A DNA stretch of 64,000 nucleotides, taken from NCBI RefSeq assembly GCF_000801105.2, contig NC_079511.1, positions 11,462,784 to 11,526,783 of the forward strand, given 5' to 3'. The notes below the pieces were generated by a model. The model was not told the origin of the DNA. It worked only from the letters and a program-made list of their open reading frames with translations, and made no database searches. The position numbers and the translations under genes were made by a program. This document shows positions 1-11,760 of this stretch, piece after piece. This DNA is from Raphanus sativus. Taxonomy: Eukaryota > Streptophyta > Magnoliopsida > Brassicales > Brassicaceae. Within the stretch, counting starts at the first letter, position 1. Each line of letters opens with the position of its first letter.

Positions 1-1
1 T

Positions 2-3000
2 ATGAGCATTTCATTCTCGCTGGACACTACTCCATGGGTGATAGGTGGGGACTTCAACCAAATCATCCATCCTGCTGAGCACTCTCTCCCACATGTCAAC
101 TCCTACTCCACTGACATGATAGAGCTTAAAGATTGCTTCACTCAGCTGGGAGTGTATGATCTACGTTATCATGGCTCTCCCTTCACTTGGACTAATAGTC
201 AGCCAGATGACCCGATTGCAAAAAAACTGGATCGCTTGCTTATTAACAACCCTGTCCTAAGCATCTTCCCCCACTGCTCTGCTTCTTTCCATCCTACCCT
301 AACCTCTGATCACAGCCCTTGTACCCTAGACCTGGCCACAAAAATCCCCACTGCTGGAAACCGACCCTTTAAATTCTATAACTACCTCACTAAACACCCG
401 GGCTTTCTCCAGGTAGTGTTTGACGCATGGGCATGGGCCGGAAGCGCTGTTGGGAATCTCACTGATCTTTACTGGAAGCAAAAACAGATAAAGGGAGACT
501 TAAAACACTTAAATAGAGAGAATTTTTCACAAATTCAAGTGAGAGTGAGTGAGGCTAACCGTGTGCTTTTAGATGTGCAGGTACAAGTACTTCAAACTCC
601 TACCCCTGAGCTCTTTCAGATGGAGAAACAGGCGCTTCAGGTTTGGCACTTCCTAAGGGAGATTGAGGAGAGTTACTATAAACAGAGGTCAAGGATTAAC
701 TGGTTAAAGGAAGGTGACCAGAACACAACCTTCTTTTATAGAACGGTGCAGGTCAGGCTGAACTACAACTTCATACGCTCCTTCTTCCTTCCATCTGGAG
801 TCTTCCTTACTGACCCTCAGCAGATGAGTGTTCATGCGGTAATCCATTTCCAGAAGATCCTAGGTCCTATGCCTGCCCCACCAGTTGGACTGATCTCGAC
901 CTCTGCATGGTTTCACTCCCTCACTGAGTTTATCTGCTCAGATAGTCAGTGTGTTCAGATGACTACAGTCCCTACAGCAGAGGAAATAACGTCAGTTCTC
1001 TTCAAGTTGAACCAGAACAAGGCGCCAGGGCCAGACGGTCTTACCTCAGGGTTCTATAAGGGCGCTTGGAGTATTTTGGGAGAGGAGGTTATCAAATCTA
1101 TTAGCCACTTCTTTGTTTCTTCGTTTATGCCAGCTTCCACAAATGCCACCATCTTGTCGCTAGTTCCCAAGTATCCAGGAGCGTCACTCATCACCGAGTA
1201 TCGTCCCATCTCATGCTTGAACACTATATACAAGGTGATCTCACGACTGCTTGTAAAACGGCTGAAGATAATCCTTGCTCCGCTAATTGTTCCTAACCAA
1301 ACAGCGTTTGTAAAAGGCAGACTATTAGTGGAGAATACTTCATTAGCGGGTGAACTAGTACAAGGCTATCACAAGAACACTGGACCGAAAAGAATTACTA
1401 TAAAAGTGGATATAGCAAAGGCGTTTGATACCTTGTCTTGGAGCTTTCTGTTCTCCTCTCTCCAAAGTCTCAACGTCCCTCAAGTGTTCCTATCATGGCT
1501 GAGAGCTTGCGTCTGCACTACAAACTTCACGGTGGGTTACAATGGTTATGTAAATGGTTACTTTAAAGGGACGAGAGGGCTGAGGCAAGGTGACCCTTTA
1601 TCACCTTACCTCTTCGTCATCGCCATGAACACACTATCGCTAATGTTGAACCAAGCTGCTCAGGAAATGAGGTTCAAGTATCATCAAAAGTGCCAAGGGT
1701 CGAGACTTACCCATCTGTGCTTTGCCGATGATCTGTTGATATTTATGGATGGCTCTTTGGAATCGGTACAAACTGTCCTGCAGGTGCTCCGTGAGTTTGA
1801 ACAGAGGTCGGGGCTAGCAGTTAGTGTGCAGAAATCTTCGTTCTATGCGTCTGGTCTCTCGCAAAGTGAAACAGATCTCATCCAATTCTCTACAGGCATG
1901 CCTATGGGAACACTTCCAGTGCGTTACCTTGGCGTCCCGTTATGCACGAAGAAACTATCCCTATTGAACTGCGAGGTGTTGCTACAGCAAATAAAGTCCA
2001 GACTATCCTCTTGGAGCGCAAAATCATTATCCTTTGCTGGTAGACTGCTGCTAATCAAAACCGTCATAACTGGCATCACAACTTTTTGGTGTTCCACCTT
2101 TATACTCCCCCAAGCATGTGTGAAGCGCATAAACTCTCTTTGTGGTGTATTTATTTGGCAGGGAGATATAGAGAAGCACCACAATGCAAGAGTCTCTTGG
2201 GATGTTGTGACTACGCCAAAGCGTGAAGGAGGGCTGGGGATAAAGAAACTCACCATTTGGAACAAAGCTTGCTGTCTCAAACTGATATGGTTGCTCTTCT
2301 TCCAAGCAGGTTCAGTGTGGGTTGCTTGGTTTGTTGAAGAGGTTCTACGAGGCTCTGTTAACAACCTTTGGACTACTGCTCCAAGCCAGCGCTACTCATG
2401 GCAGGTGAACAAGCTCCTCAAGCTCAGTACCTCTCTATTCAGCTGGATAAAACTTCGAGTACAGAATGGCTCTTCGTCTCGATTCTGGAGTGATAATTGG
2501 TCTCCCTATGGTTCTCTGAGATCATATCTCAACATCGTGGGAGACTCGGGCTTAGGTATTCATCCCCAAGCAACAATTGCCTCTCTGCGCAGCAACAACA
2601 ACTGGTCTCTCCCCCCTGCAAGGTCAGAAAATCTCGTCAACATTCATGCTTACCTCACAACTATCCTTCTCAATGATAATGCTGATTATTATGAGTGGGA
2701 GATTGATGGAATAATTACTAGCCGCTATAACATGGGAATTGTTTATGGAAAGCTTTGTGTTGAGGGAACCTCTGTACCTTGGTTTGGCACTGTCTGGAAT
2801 AAGTGTGGAATTCCGAGGCATAGCTTTCTCTCTTGGCTCTTTGTACTGAATCGATGCCCTACTAAAGACAGAGTCATCCGCTGGGGACATCAAACATCAC
2901 CGGTTTGCCTGCTCTGTAATGGCTCAGATGAGAGCAGGGATCACTTGTTCTTCGTGTGTCCCTATGCTTGGAGTCTATGGGGAAGCTTCGCTGCTCGGTG

Positions 3001-3570
3001 CGGTATCCAACCTGAGAGGCTATGGCATCTCGTCTTGAATCAGATTCAATTGACGGGGAGGAACTCGACAAAGGGAATTCTTTTGCGCCTTTGCTGGCAA
3101 AGCTGCATATACTGGTTATGGATGGAACGTAATGCCCGTCTTCATCGCCAAATCTACCGTTCCTCTGATTCCATTGCGAGACAACTTGATAGACAGATAA
3201 GGGATAGGATACTCTCTTTGCGGCAGACGAATCCCTCTTCGTCTTCCCGGTTGATGCAGTGCTGGCTTGGTTAATCTGCTCCTGCTGTACTGCCATCTCT
3301 GCAACGCTCACGCTCCACCGATACTCTGTTCTCTACCATCATCAACGACTCGTGATCATCGAAACTCCACAAACAAGAGGCCTTTCAATTTCACTTCTCC
3401 TGGGCCTTCTTACTCCTCTGATCTTTTTAATTCTGGGCCTGGCCCTTCTAATCCTTTTGTGTCTCTTTATTACTGGCCTTGATGGGCTCTTAAGCAACAA
3501 ACCATAGCTTATGCTGTAAGGTTTTATTTCTTTTTCGTATTTTAATAGAAAGCCAAGTTCAAAAAAAAAA
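2..3570 (+). mobile_element. LINE (L1-type non-LTR retrotransposon), 3' part, window-edge truncated
   Basis: An open reading frame of 1090 codons (2-3274) encodes the ORF2 polyprotein of a plant L1-type LINE. It starts inside the AP-endonuclease domain (the closing SDHSP motif is near residue 103). Reverse transcriptase follows at about residues 330-640, with the catalytic FADD box near residue 575 and the upstream KAPGPDGL motif near residue 342. The C-terminus (about 900-1010) is a zf-RVT domain with Cys/His spacing. No RNase H domain follows. The frame ends with TAG-type 3' UTR sequence and a run of ten A at 3561-3570, the expected retroposon tail. The first Met at position 2 is probably not the true start, because the endonuclease N-terminus lies off the window. 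The long intact frame suggests a fairly young insertion. The 5' end and target-site duplication cannot be seen. Confidence 0.93.
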
Positions 3571-4089
3571 GTTTCAGTCTGTTTTATAGTAGGAAAGGGT
3601 TGTTTATATATAGATCGGATGATTGACTTACGTATGATATGAATATTGTAATGAATACGTTTGTGTTTAATTTACTTGCACGAGAGTGTTGATTGCTTAA
3701 GAAGATCACCAAGGAATTTTTTTTACAATTGTTTTCATCATATTAACAAGGAATGGTGCTTAGGGTACGTCGTCTAGAGCTTAATTGGAAGGCTTGTTGA
3801 TTCACTTATGTATCCTCTTTTCACCGGTTTTGTTTTGTTAATAAATAATAGGCTAAGAGTTCAGACGTAAACGACAATAGGAGGAAGAAAACACCTTGGG
3901 TAAATGCGCACAATAAGCTGCTCCTTGACCAAGAATCAAATCTTTTTTTTTTTTGAAAAACCTAACAACCAAGAATTAAATCTTTCAAATGCAGATACGT
4001 TCAATCCCTATATTCACACAGCATTGAGAAACTAAAGTATCATTTTCGTTTTAGCGCTGTTTGTTTCTCAACCGCATAAGAAGCGGAGA
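3571..4089. other. Gene-free stretch after LINE
   Basis: A/T-rich DNA directly behind the LINE poly-A tail. I see no gene, RNA or bounded element in it. Confidence 0.5.
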
Positions 4090-5165
4090 TTAGAGTAAAG
4101 TACTTAGTCTCCAATTAAGCTGTTTACCTATACATTCATCCATAGATTTATTTGCATCAAGAAACAAAATACATCACGTTCAGTGAAGTATTTGTTACTC
4201 TGTATTTGGTACCTTAATTCTCAAGCATTCCTTCAATGAAAACTGTAGTAGTGTACCCACAATGTCCTCCTTGCCAGTGAACCATCAGCTCTAAACTGGA
4301 GAAAGCTATAGTCCCATTGAATATAGTGAGTATTTGGTATCTTGAGAACTCTACTCTACTCGTGCAGTGCAGCATCAGAAAACTACTGCAGTTTCTGTAA
4401 ACCACCATAGTCAACAACAAAGACGAAAGAGATGAACCTTGAGAGCTTTCGGGGTAATAACAAACTGCGCTTTTCTTGTTCTTAGAATTGGAGCTCGATT
4501 TTAAAAGCCAGCTTTCGTGTCCAATCAAGAAAGAGAAGTACTCTTCGAAATTCAGCTGCTGAAAGTTGAAAACCTTTATACTAGAAAACGTTTATATTCC
4601 ACAAGTTCTAAACAATTTCATGAAACCTTAGCTTATTATTATTATTACCTAGAAAGAAGAGTGCGATCTCAAATATTAGGAGGTATCAGTAATAAGTTAG
4701 TGAATATTTCCCGTTAAATGTTCAATTGATGTCTCACTCTCACTATTAAGACATTGATCTTTTGCCAAAGCATAGATTAGCAGCGAGACATAAGGATTAG
4801 CACGGAGATGATGAGTGTCTCTTCTTCTTTATGCACAAGCGACTTGGTGTCAAAACTGCTTAAGCAAATCGCAAACGCTTGAATCGCGGACAATGGATAC
4901 CTATAATCCATCGTGAACATATCTTTCCCCACTTTACCAAACTGCAGTATCACTTTATATTGCTCTCGAGGACACGGTGCAGCTCCTGCTGTCCCTTGTG
5001 TCGGCGGCTGTCTCGTGGCCACAAGCTGAAAATTCTCAACCGAAGCAACCATCACACGTGCACGGAATTCAAACACCAGCACTGCAACTGCTCGTCCCAC
5101 CTAGGCTGCTTGTTCTGTAGTATCAAAGGTCTGAAACTCGTTTCTTCTTGGTCCTCCTCCTCGCA
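4090..5165 (-). repeat. Duplicate copy A of the TLP10 3' segment
   Basis: This stretch resembles 7130-9705 over its length, in the same order. It holds the same intergenic sequence and then the 3' end of the TLP10 last exon. It lacks the LTR-like insertion and the Helitron found in the second copy, so it preserves both empty sites: ATAGT near 4408 and the A|T junction near 4704. It carries about 90 bp around 4450-4540 that the other copy lacks. Divergence by eye is moderate, so the duplication is not recent. Confidence 0.8.
4845..5165 (-). pseudogene. TLP10 last-exon fragment (tubby domain C-terminus)
   Basis: The reverse strand encodes the end of a tubby domain: [16 protein letters not shown], then [16 protein letters not shown], then [17 protein letters not shown] and [11 protein letters not shown]. 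It matches the last part of the intact TLP10 gene at 9341-9710. Compared with that gene it has a one-base deletion near 5068, which shifts the frame between CWCLN and the next block. A second one-base loss near 4848 replaces the normal ending and runs past the stop. Only about the last 105 codons are present and the F-box exons are absent. It is a non-functional duplicate fragment. Confidence 0.88.
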
Positions 5166-5309
5166 TGACAAGTTGGAATTTATAAAAGAACTTTGTATTC
5201 TTCCACGAGAAAAACCATCTCCATCTTTTTTTTTTTTTTTGTAGTTTGTTTGTAAATTGTGGTTAAATAAACCAAAATCAATGAGATCAACCAAGAATTA
5301 AGAACAAAT

Positions 5310-6045
5310 TTATGTAATTATAATATACCTTATGGGAAGAGTATACTCAACAAAGAACCGACTTAGATCCATTCCTTTAGTCACTCTAATAAAACCTTGT
5401 GACCCCATTTCTTGCCATAAAGTCATGAAAGTCCTAGAAGTGCGTTCCATTCTTATCGATGCCATTACCACATAGCACCATAACGTGAAACCCTTTGGAC
5501 TTTTCACTCCAGTCAAGGGCATAGATCGACTAAAAAATAAAATACTTCAAGTTCATTAGCTGTCAAAACATGAAAAGGAAAGACAAAAATTCAATCATTT
5601 GTTGCGTTTCCTTTGGTATTGTTGTAAGAGGTACACATGCAGATAAGTGCATCTTTTTTTTTTGAGCAAGTGCATCTAAATGAGAGGTACACATGCAGAT
5701 AAGTGCATCATTTAGATCTTTGTCAAAAAAAAAAGTGCATCATTTAGATGCAGATAAGTGCATCTAAATGAGATTTTATCAGAGCTTTTATTCTCTTTGT
5801 TTCAAAAGATAGAGAGTTTGGCGAGTCATAGAGGTGATGCATCTTAAATCTTAATAGATCTATCTTATACCTAGGAATCCCTTCCTGATAAAAAAATAAG
5901 AGTAAGTAAATTTCAAAGCAAAATGAATACAAACATGACAATTTTAGACGTTTTACCTCAAAATATTTAATGTGGTTGAAAATGTAGTTGAGAGGAGACA
6001 ATTTCCCATTAACGGTTACGTAGCTCACCAGTGCATCTTCAGCAT
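5310..6045 (-). pseudogene. Unidentified multi-exon remnant, possibly papain-like
   Basis: Three reverse-strand blocks look coding. The block at 5950-6045 reads ...VSYVTVNGKLSPLNYIFNHI and ends at a GT donor. The block at 5775-5890 reads QEGIPRYKIDLLRFKMHHLY. The block at 5310-5525 has pieces in two frames, SKGFHVMVLCGNGIDKNG followed by GSQGFIRVTKGMDLSRFFVE. The last pair resembles the 'active-site His ... W-G-x-x-G-F' end of papain-family (C1A) cysteine proteases, but the frame change and an in-frame stop show decay. I cannot confirm the family. These blocks could also belong to an uncharacterised Brassicaceae gene family. Confidence 0.35.
5629..5772. repeat. Short direct repeats (GCAGATAAGTGCATC)
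   Basis: The motif GCAGATAAGTGCATC occurs three times, and its neighbour AAGTGCATCATTTAGAT is also repeated and partly inverted. T and A runs interrupt the array. It looks like a small locally amplified repeat of unknown origin. Confidence 0.6.
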
Positions 6046-7129
6046 TTTTGATTCGTTGATGACAAAATCTTTGTTTAACAATTTCTTATAAAATAAAAAA
6101 ATTAGTTTTTGAATGAGAGATAACTTTCTTTGTGATCAGCTCCTCTTTAATTTAATTTGAGTTGCTCTGGCATGCAACTGCCTGATGAAACCAATTGCCC
6201 AACAAACTACCAGCTGTCTAGTTAAACACTGTAACTCGAAACATCATAAACAAAACATCAACCGCAATACATATTAGAACAACATAAAAATAGCATCTTA
6301 AATAGCAGACACAATAAAGCAACTATTTGTTTAAAAAGGAGAAAATATCAACAAGAACAAGATGTCAACCACAATAAAATGTACAAAATATGCATTTTCA
6401 TATTAGATGTATTGTGAAGGGTATGGAGAAAGTGATAGAGACAATACAAATCAAACAATTCTAGTGGATCCGCAATCTGTGGATAAGACTTTTTTTATGT
6501 TCTTGGAACCATATTGTTTTGGCAGATACAAACACTTGACATAGAAAAACTAACAACATAGAAAAACTAACATGTTTATGTTCATAAGGAGTTCTTTTCG
6601 TTAAACAAGAAAAATATATATTAAGTTTAAATGACTTCTTGTGATTTATTAATTAGATTTACAGAAAAGTTTAAAAGTATATATATATATATCTTAAACA
6701 AACTGAAAATAATATATGAGGTATTATATTTTGGATGGTTGGTAAAATCCATTATATTTGTCTATGTATGCTTCATTAATTCTTCTCTAATATAAGCAAT
6801 AAGCCGGAATCCAAGAAGCAATCTATAGCTCCACATCATTTTCTTTGGATAAACTTCAAAACATATTGATCCACGTGAAGCGTCTAATAAAAGCATTCTA
6901 ATCATCCAAATTAGTTTGCCGTGATCGAACACAGATATGTATTTGTCTGCGTTAAACTCACAAATGCAGTTCTTTTTTTTTCTTAAATGTCATGGACGAA
7001 TCTAGTTCTATTTGAATTACTTTTAAGTATTTTTGGCTTCACACCTAGTTGTTTGGTATAAGATTATGTAATTAGTTCAAAAACCTTCTTTTTAGCACTT
7101 TAATGAAGAATTGTTTTTGATGCAATAGT
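6046..7129. other. A/T-rich stretch with decayed coding-like block
   Basis: No intact gene. The block at about 6721-6940 resembles 14109-14390, including the shared words TTTTGGATGGTTGGTAAAA and AGCTCCACATCATT. It is riddled with stops on the reverse strand, so it is an older copy of the same unknown segment. A short (TA)n run lies near 6677. Confidence 0.45.
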
Positions 7130-7613
7130 GGAGATTTCATTTATTCTGTTAGTTCTCCATAGTTGGGATTTAACGATTAATCTGTTTACCTGCGTTCATC
7201 CACAAAATTATTTGCATTAAGAAAGAAACTGTATCACATTCAGGGAAGTCGTTGTATATGGTACCTTAGCTTCCATGTCAGAACTTTCCCATTAAATTCA
7301 ACTTGGGCAATATACATTCCGGCATCAACCTGTTGGCCTTTTAACAAAACCAAAGGACATGATTTTTATATATGTAGTAGCGGAGGACACTGATCCATCT
7401 TCGTCCATGTGTTTCTCTCAGATTCACCTTAGGGCCTATCCAACTCTCTCCTCCACTAAAGAAGCATATGAATGACAAAGATGGTGTGACCCATCAGCTC
7501 TAAACTGAAGAAAGTTAAAGCATTGAATATAATGAGTCTTTGATATCTTGAGAACTCCACGCGTGCAGCATCAGAAAGTTGCAGTTGCTGCAGTTTCTGT
7601 AAAGCACCATAGT

Positions 7614-7875
7614 TGTTGTGAACAGCCGTCGTTTAGGTTAGAAGAAGAATAGAGAAGAAAACGTATTGAGGCAAATACCCGTTTAGGGTTTCTTATTAAT
7701 GATGTGATAATAATTTACAAACCCTTAGACCCATATTTATACAGCCTCAAAAAACCCGATTTCCTTTTCCCAATAGAAATAGTAACTTTCCTAAACCGAA
7801 AAGGCATACCGTACCCTAAATAAGTGCTGGGCATTTTACTGGTACAACAGAGATTTAAGACACACAGATGCAACA
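7614..7875 (-). mobile_element. Solo LTR (262 bp) with 5-bp TSD ATAGT
   Basis: The insertion begins TGTTGTG and ends GCAACA, the TG...CA ends of an LTR. It is flanked by ATAGT at 7609-7613 and 7876-7880. Duplicate copy A has a single ATAGT at the same place, which is an empty-site match. On the reverse strand a TATAAATA promoter word lies near 7735, suggesting minus orientation. No internal retrotransposon sequence remains, so this is a solo LTR or a very small LTR-derived element. Confidence 0.8.
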
Positions 7876-8070
7876 ATAGTCAACATCAAGACAAATGAGA
7901 TGAACCTTGAGAGCTTTCGAATTTAGCCGTTGAAAGTTGGAACCTTAATTCTAGGAAACGTTTATATTCCCCAATCTCTAAACAATTTCATGAAATCTTA
8001 GCTACTATTATTACATAAAAAGAAGAGTGTCATCTCAAAATTCTGATATCTCAGTTATTAAGTTAGTGAA

Positions 8071-9193
8071 CTAGATTTTGACCCGCACAACCGTGCGGAT
8101 ATTTATTTTCATGTTTATATATATATTTGGTTTATTTAATTAGTATATATTTTAAGATTATTTATATATTTAAATGTTAAATCATTATTTCAACTACAAT
8201 AATTTTATAGTTTTCATGCTGTTAATTAACTAACTATTTCAAATGATCACATATAAATATATATATATATATATATATGTTGCTTCTTATTATGTATGTA
8301 TTTTATATTTAATTTATTATGATCTTGATCCGTAATTCAAAGTGCTAGATTTCCTTGAAAATTTTGTTTTGTTTATTCAGTTTATATAATAAATTATTGT
8401 ATATGTAAAAGTTTAAGAAAAGTTGACTTTTTATACATGTATTATATAGTTTATTAATGTTAAACCATCTACCAACATATTATATTTTTAGAATAATTTT
8501 TTTATATTTATGAAAATAAAATATACTAACTTATAAATTTAAAATAATTTTTTCATATTTAGTTAGAATTATTTTTTGTATATTTGTTATAAATGACATA
8601 CTTCAGAATTATCTTGTATTAAATTTACTATAATCTCAACCCATAATTCAAAGTGCTAGATTTTTTTAGTAATTTGTTTTGTTTATTCAGTTTATATAAT
8701 AGTTCATTGTATATATAAAATTTTAATATAAGTTAATTTTTTATACATTTTATATAATTAAACAGAAATGGATATTGCTTTCCAACAAAATCTTTTTAAA
8801 ATCTTTGTAAAATGTATTTTTGAAAAGTAATCATTTTAAGTAGCTATTATTATCATTACAATATTTTATATAATTTTATTTTTTGTTTATAAATCAAAAC
8901 TAAATTAAATTTAAATTTCTGGTTATATTTTATGACAACTAAAATTTAAATTAATCAATTTTTGAAAATAAATTTTAAAAGGATTCTGAAAAGATTCTTC
9001 AAAGATTTTGTTAGAATTTTTTTAATTAATATTTATTTTTATCTTAAATAAAAATGGAGATATTAAATGATATTATTTAATATGAAGATTAATAATAGAT
9101 GAAAATGCAGTGTGACCAAATCTAGTAAATAGTCCATTTTTAAAAAAATCACACATGAATTAGAAGTGATAACTTCTGTTTTAATATAATAGA
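8071..9193 (-). mobile_element. Non-autonomous Helitron
   Basis: Read on the reverse strand it starts TCTATTATATTAAAACAG and ends with a GC hairpin (CCGCAC/GTGCGG) followed by TCAAAATCTAG. These are the 5' TC and 3' hairpin plus CTAG ends of plant Helitrons. It sits between a host A and T with no target duplication. The related copy A near 4704 shows the uninterrupted junction, which confirms both ends. The interior is A/T-rich with no helicase coding. It includes a (TA)n run at about 8252-8278. Confidence 0.9.
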
Positions 9194-9340
9194 TATTGCC
9201 TGTTAAATGTTCAACTGATGTCTCACTCTCACCACAGTAACCCACTGAGTATTAAAGTATTAAGACATTGATCTTTTGCCAGTATAATAAAGAGAGAGAC
9301 ATAAGGATTAGCACGGAGATGACTGAGTGTCTCTTCTTCT

Positions 9341-10941
9341 TTATTCACAAGCGAGCTTGGTGTCAAAGCTGCTTAAACAAATCGCAAACGCTTGAAACGC
9401 TGACAATGGATACCTATAATCCATCGTGAACATATCTTTCCCCACTTTACCGAACTGAAGTATCACTTTGTCTTGCTCAGGATGAGACGGTGCAGCAGCC
9501 CCTCCTGCTGTCCCCCCTTGTGTCTGCGGCTGTCTCGCGGCCACAAGCTGGAAATTCTTAACGGAAGCAACCGTCACACGTCCACGGAAGTTCAAACACC
9601 AGCACTGCAACTGCTCGTGCCACCTAGGCTGCTTGTTCTTCAACACCAACGGTCTGAAACTCGTCTCTTCTTCTTGGTCCTCCTCCTCCTCCACGCATGA
9701 AACTACTCCCATTCCCATCTCGGAGAATCTAGTGCTGCTGAAGTCTACGAAACGGTAGTCGAGCGATGACTTTGAGAAGGAGATGTTACTGCGGAAGGAC
9801 TCGTCGAGAGGGCCGGGGAGGAGTTTATCGGGTTGGTTCGGGACAGAGCCGCCTGGTTCGAGAGATGAAGCTGGGATGGAGTTCATGGCGCAGTGCATTC
9901 TCCGTGGCCCGCGTGTGCCTAACACGTTGAGCTCGTATGTGATTTGAGCAATGTTGTAGCTTCCTGATGGGGGGAGTTTGGGAGATACTCTTTTGGAGTG
10001 GAACATGCTTCTACTTGTTTGGTCAGTGATAAGGGCACTTGAAGAAGAAGATGGTGTGTTTTGTGGTGGTTGTGTGTCGTAAACCAAGAACTTTGTCCCA
10101 AGAAAGTTTGATCTGAGGGAAAGAAAGAAACTTTCAGTAAGCGAATATATAAAAGTAGCAAAGACTATCAAGGAGGATCAAAAACGAACCTGAGCTTTCC
10201 GAGGTAAGAGTTGCTAGATCTTGAGATGTTATCAGCATCCATGGAGATAATGTACTCGGTTCTAGTAGTTCTTCTAGTTCGTTTAGCTGAAAGAAGGAAC
10301 TTCCCATTCTCCACCATAAGAGCTAGAGATTAAAAAAAAAAAAAACAGTCTTTTAGCCATATGAACTAAGTGAATCCCAAACACAAGCAGAGCTATGTCC
10401 CTAACAAGAAAGCTTTACCAGGACTTAAACAAAGAAAGAGATGAAACGTTAGCTTTGATTTATCCCTTTTGATGAAACACTGAACCATCGTTTCACGCGG
10501 CCCTGGCTGCCAAAAAAAAAAAGAAACTTAACAAGGTCACATTCACAAGGAACACAAGTTTGTTTTGAGGGAGGGAACCTGTTTGAGGGAAACGGGGAAG
10601 GTGAGCTTCCCGCAGGTTTCAGGAGATAGGACGATCTCTTGGCACATAGCTCTCCAGGAACGACAAACAGAAGCACAAGCCACTACATGTTTCCTTGCGG
10701 GCCAGTTACTCTCGCTCTCCTCTAGTCTTCTGATCACATCTAAGAGAAGCTCAGGAGGGAGATTAGCCCATCTGCTTGTCTGAACTATCAGAGGTGAGGA
10801 CAAGAGGTCACGTGAAGACGAGTACTCACGGAACGAAGAAGAGCCCTGAGATTTGCCTTTGTGTAGCCTGAAATCGAAACTCCTCTTGGACAAGCTTCCA
10901 ATCCCATCTCTCAAATCTTGAACAATGCTCCTAAACGACAT
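9341..10941 (-). CDS. TLP10: Tubby-like F-box protein, TLP10 orthologue
   Basis: Four exons on the reverse strand: 10941-10579, 10506-10419, 10322-10190 and 10112-9341. They give 451 codons plus stop, with GT/AG sites at all introns and phases that fit. The start is [13 protein letters not shown] at 10941; an in-frame Met 30 bp upstream is unlikely. Residues about 48-110 form an F-box ([18 protein letters not shown]). From about residue 120 to the end lies the tubby domain, beginning [18 protein letters not shown] and ending [15 protein letters not shown], the typical plant TLP C-terminus. Plant TLPs bind phosphoinositides at the plasma membrane and link to SCF ubiquitin ligases via the F-box; TLP10 itself is little studied. 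By remembered sequence the best match is A. thaliana TLP10 (At1g25280). The gene appears intact, although its 3' flank was duplicated and invaded by transposons. Confidence 0.95.
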
Positions 10942-11760
10942 TTTTTTTTCTCTTTCTTTGTTAAAGATCAAACTCTAAATGCCTAAAAATCTCACAAGGA
11001 GAGCTTTGAGAGTGAGATGAGAGAGACTCCACTCACTGTCCATAAGAAGAAGAAGAAAAATGTTATAAAGCTAAGGCAACTCTGACTCTGAGTCACCTTC
11101 TTAACAAGTAAGAAATTAAAGTAAGAAAAGAGCTCAAAAAGAGAAAGAAGATTTGGCTAAAGCTTAAGGAAAGAAAAGATAACACAACATGCTTCCATAA
11201 AGAAACTAGGCCATGATGTCCCTAACATTGCTAGCTTTTACTCAAGCATAAACCTTTTTTTTTTCTCTTTATGACAATAATTAATAATCCAAGAGAATCT
11301 CACACATCAATACACCAAACGCAAAATCCAGATCAGACCCTGATAACTTAAGCAAATTCAAGAATATGAAACGGTTTCCACAAATAATCATCAGCTAATT
11401 AAATTCAATCTCAGTGCATATAAGGGATGAACCTTTCAGACACGTACATGATAACCCTGAAGCTTAAATCACAAATCCACCTAACTTAAGCTTTTCTCCG
11501 ACCAAACCCAGAAGCTCAGCGAAAAAAAGCAGAACAGAATCTGGGTCTGGTTCAAGAACTCCAATCCTCCGGAGATCACAAAGGGGTCAAGCAGATCCGT
11601 AGGAGACTAAATCTAAAACAAAAACAACTCATAAAGTCAAAAAAGCAACAAAAGAAAAAAGAAAGATAAAGTCTTCTTCTTTTGTTTGGTGTCTCTTTTC
11701 CGCTCTGCTTTTTCTCTCTAGTACTACTCGGGAGCGTTTCTAGTTTTTTTCTTTCTTTAG
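10942..11760 (-). promoter_or_regulatory. TLP10 upstream region and probable 5' UTR
   Basis: This is the 5' flank of TLP10. Purine-rich reverse-strand runs near 10980-11060 and a GC-richer patch at 11500-11610 would fit a 5' UTR with an intron, as many plant TLP genes have. Neither the transcription start nor a TATA box can be fixed from sequence. Confidence 0.4.

Larger units (their letters stand above)
7130..9705 (-). repeat. Duplicate copy B of the TLP10 3' segment, with two insertions
   Basis: This is homologous to 4090-5165 and continuous with the intact TLP10 gene, so it is the original copy. It differs from copy A by two insertions: a 262-bp LTR-like piece at 7614-7875 and a Helitron at 8071-9193. 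A reverse-strand block at about 7262-7335 reads QVDAGMYIAQVEFNGKVL and ends at a possible splice donor. I do not recognise that protein. Confidence 0.8.

Noticed and set aside
3259..3507. 82-codon frame after the LINE ORF
   Set aside because: Lies in the LINE 3' UTR, overlaps the ORF2 end in another frame, and has no recognisable domain.
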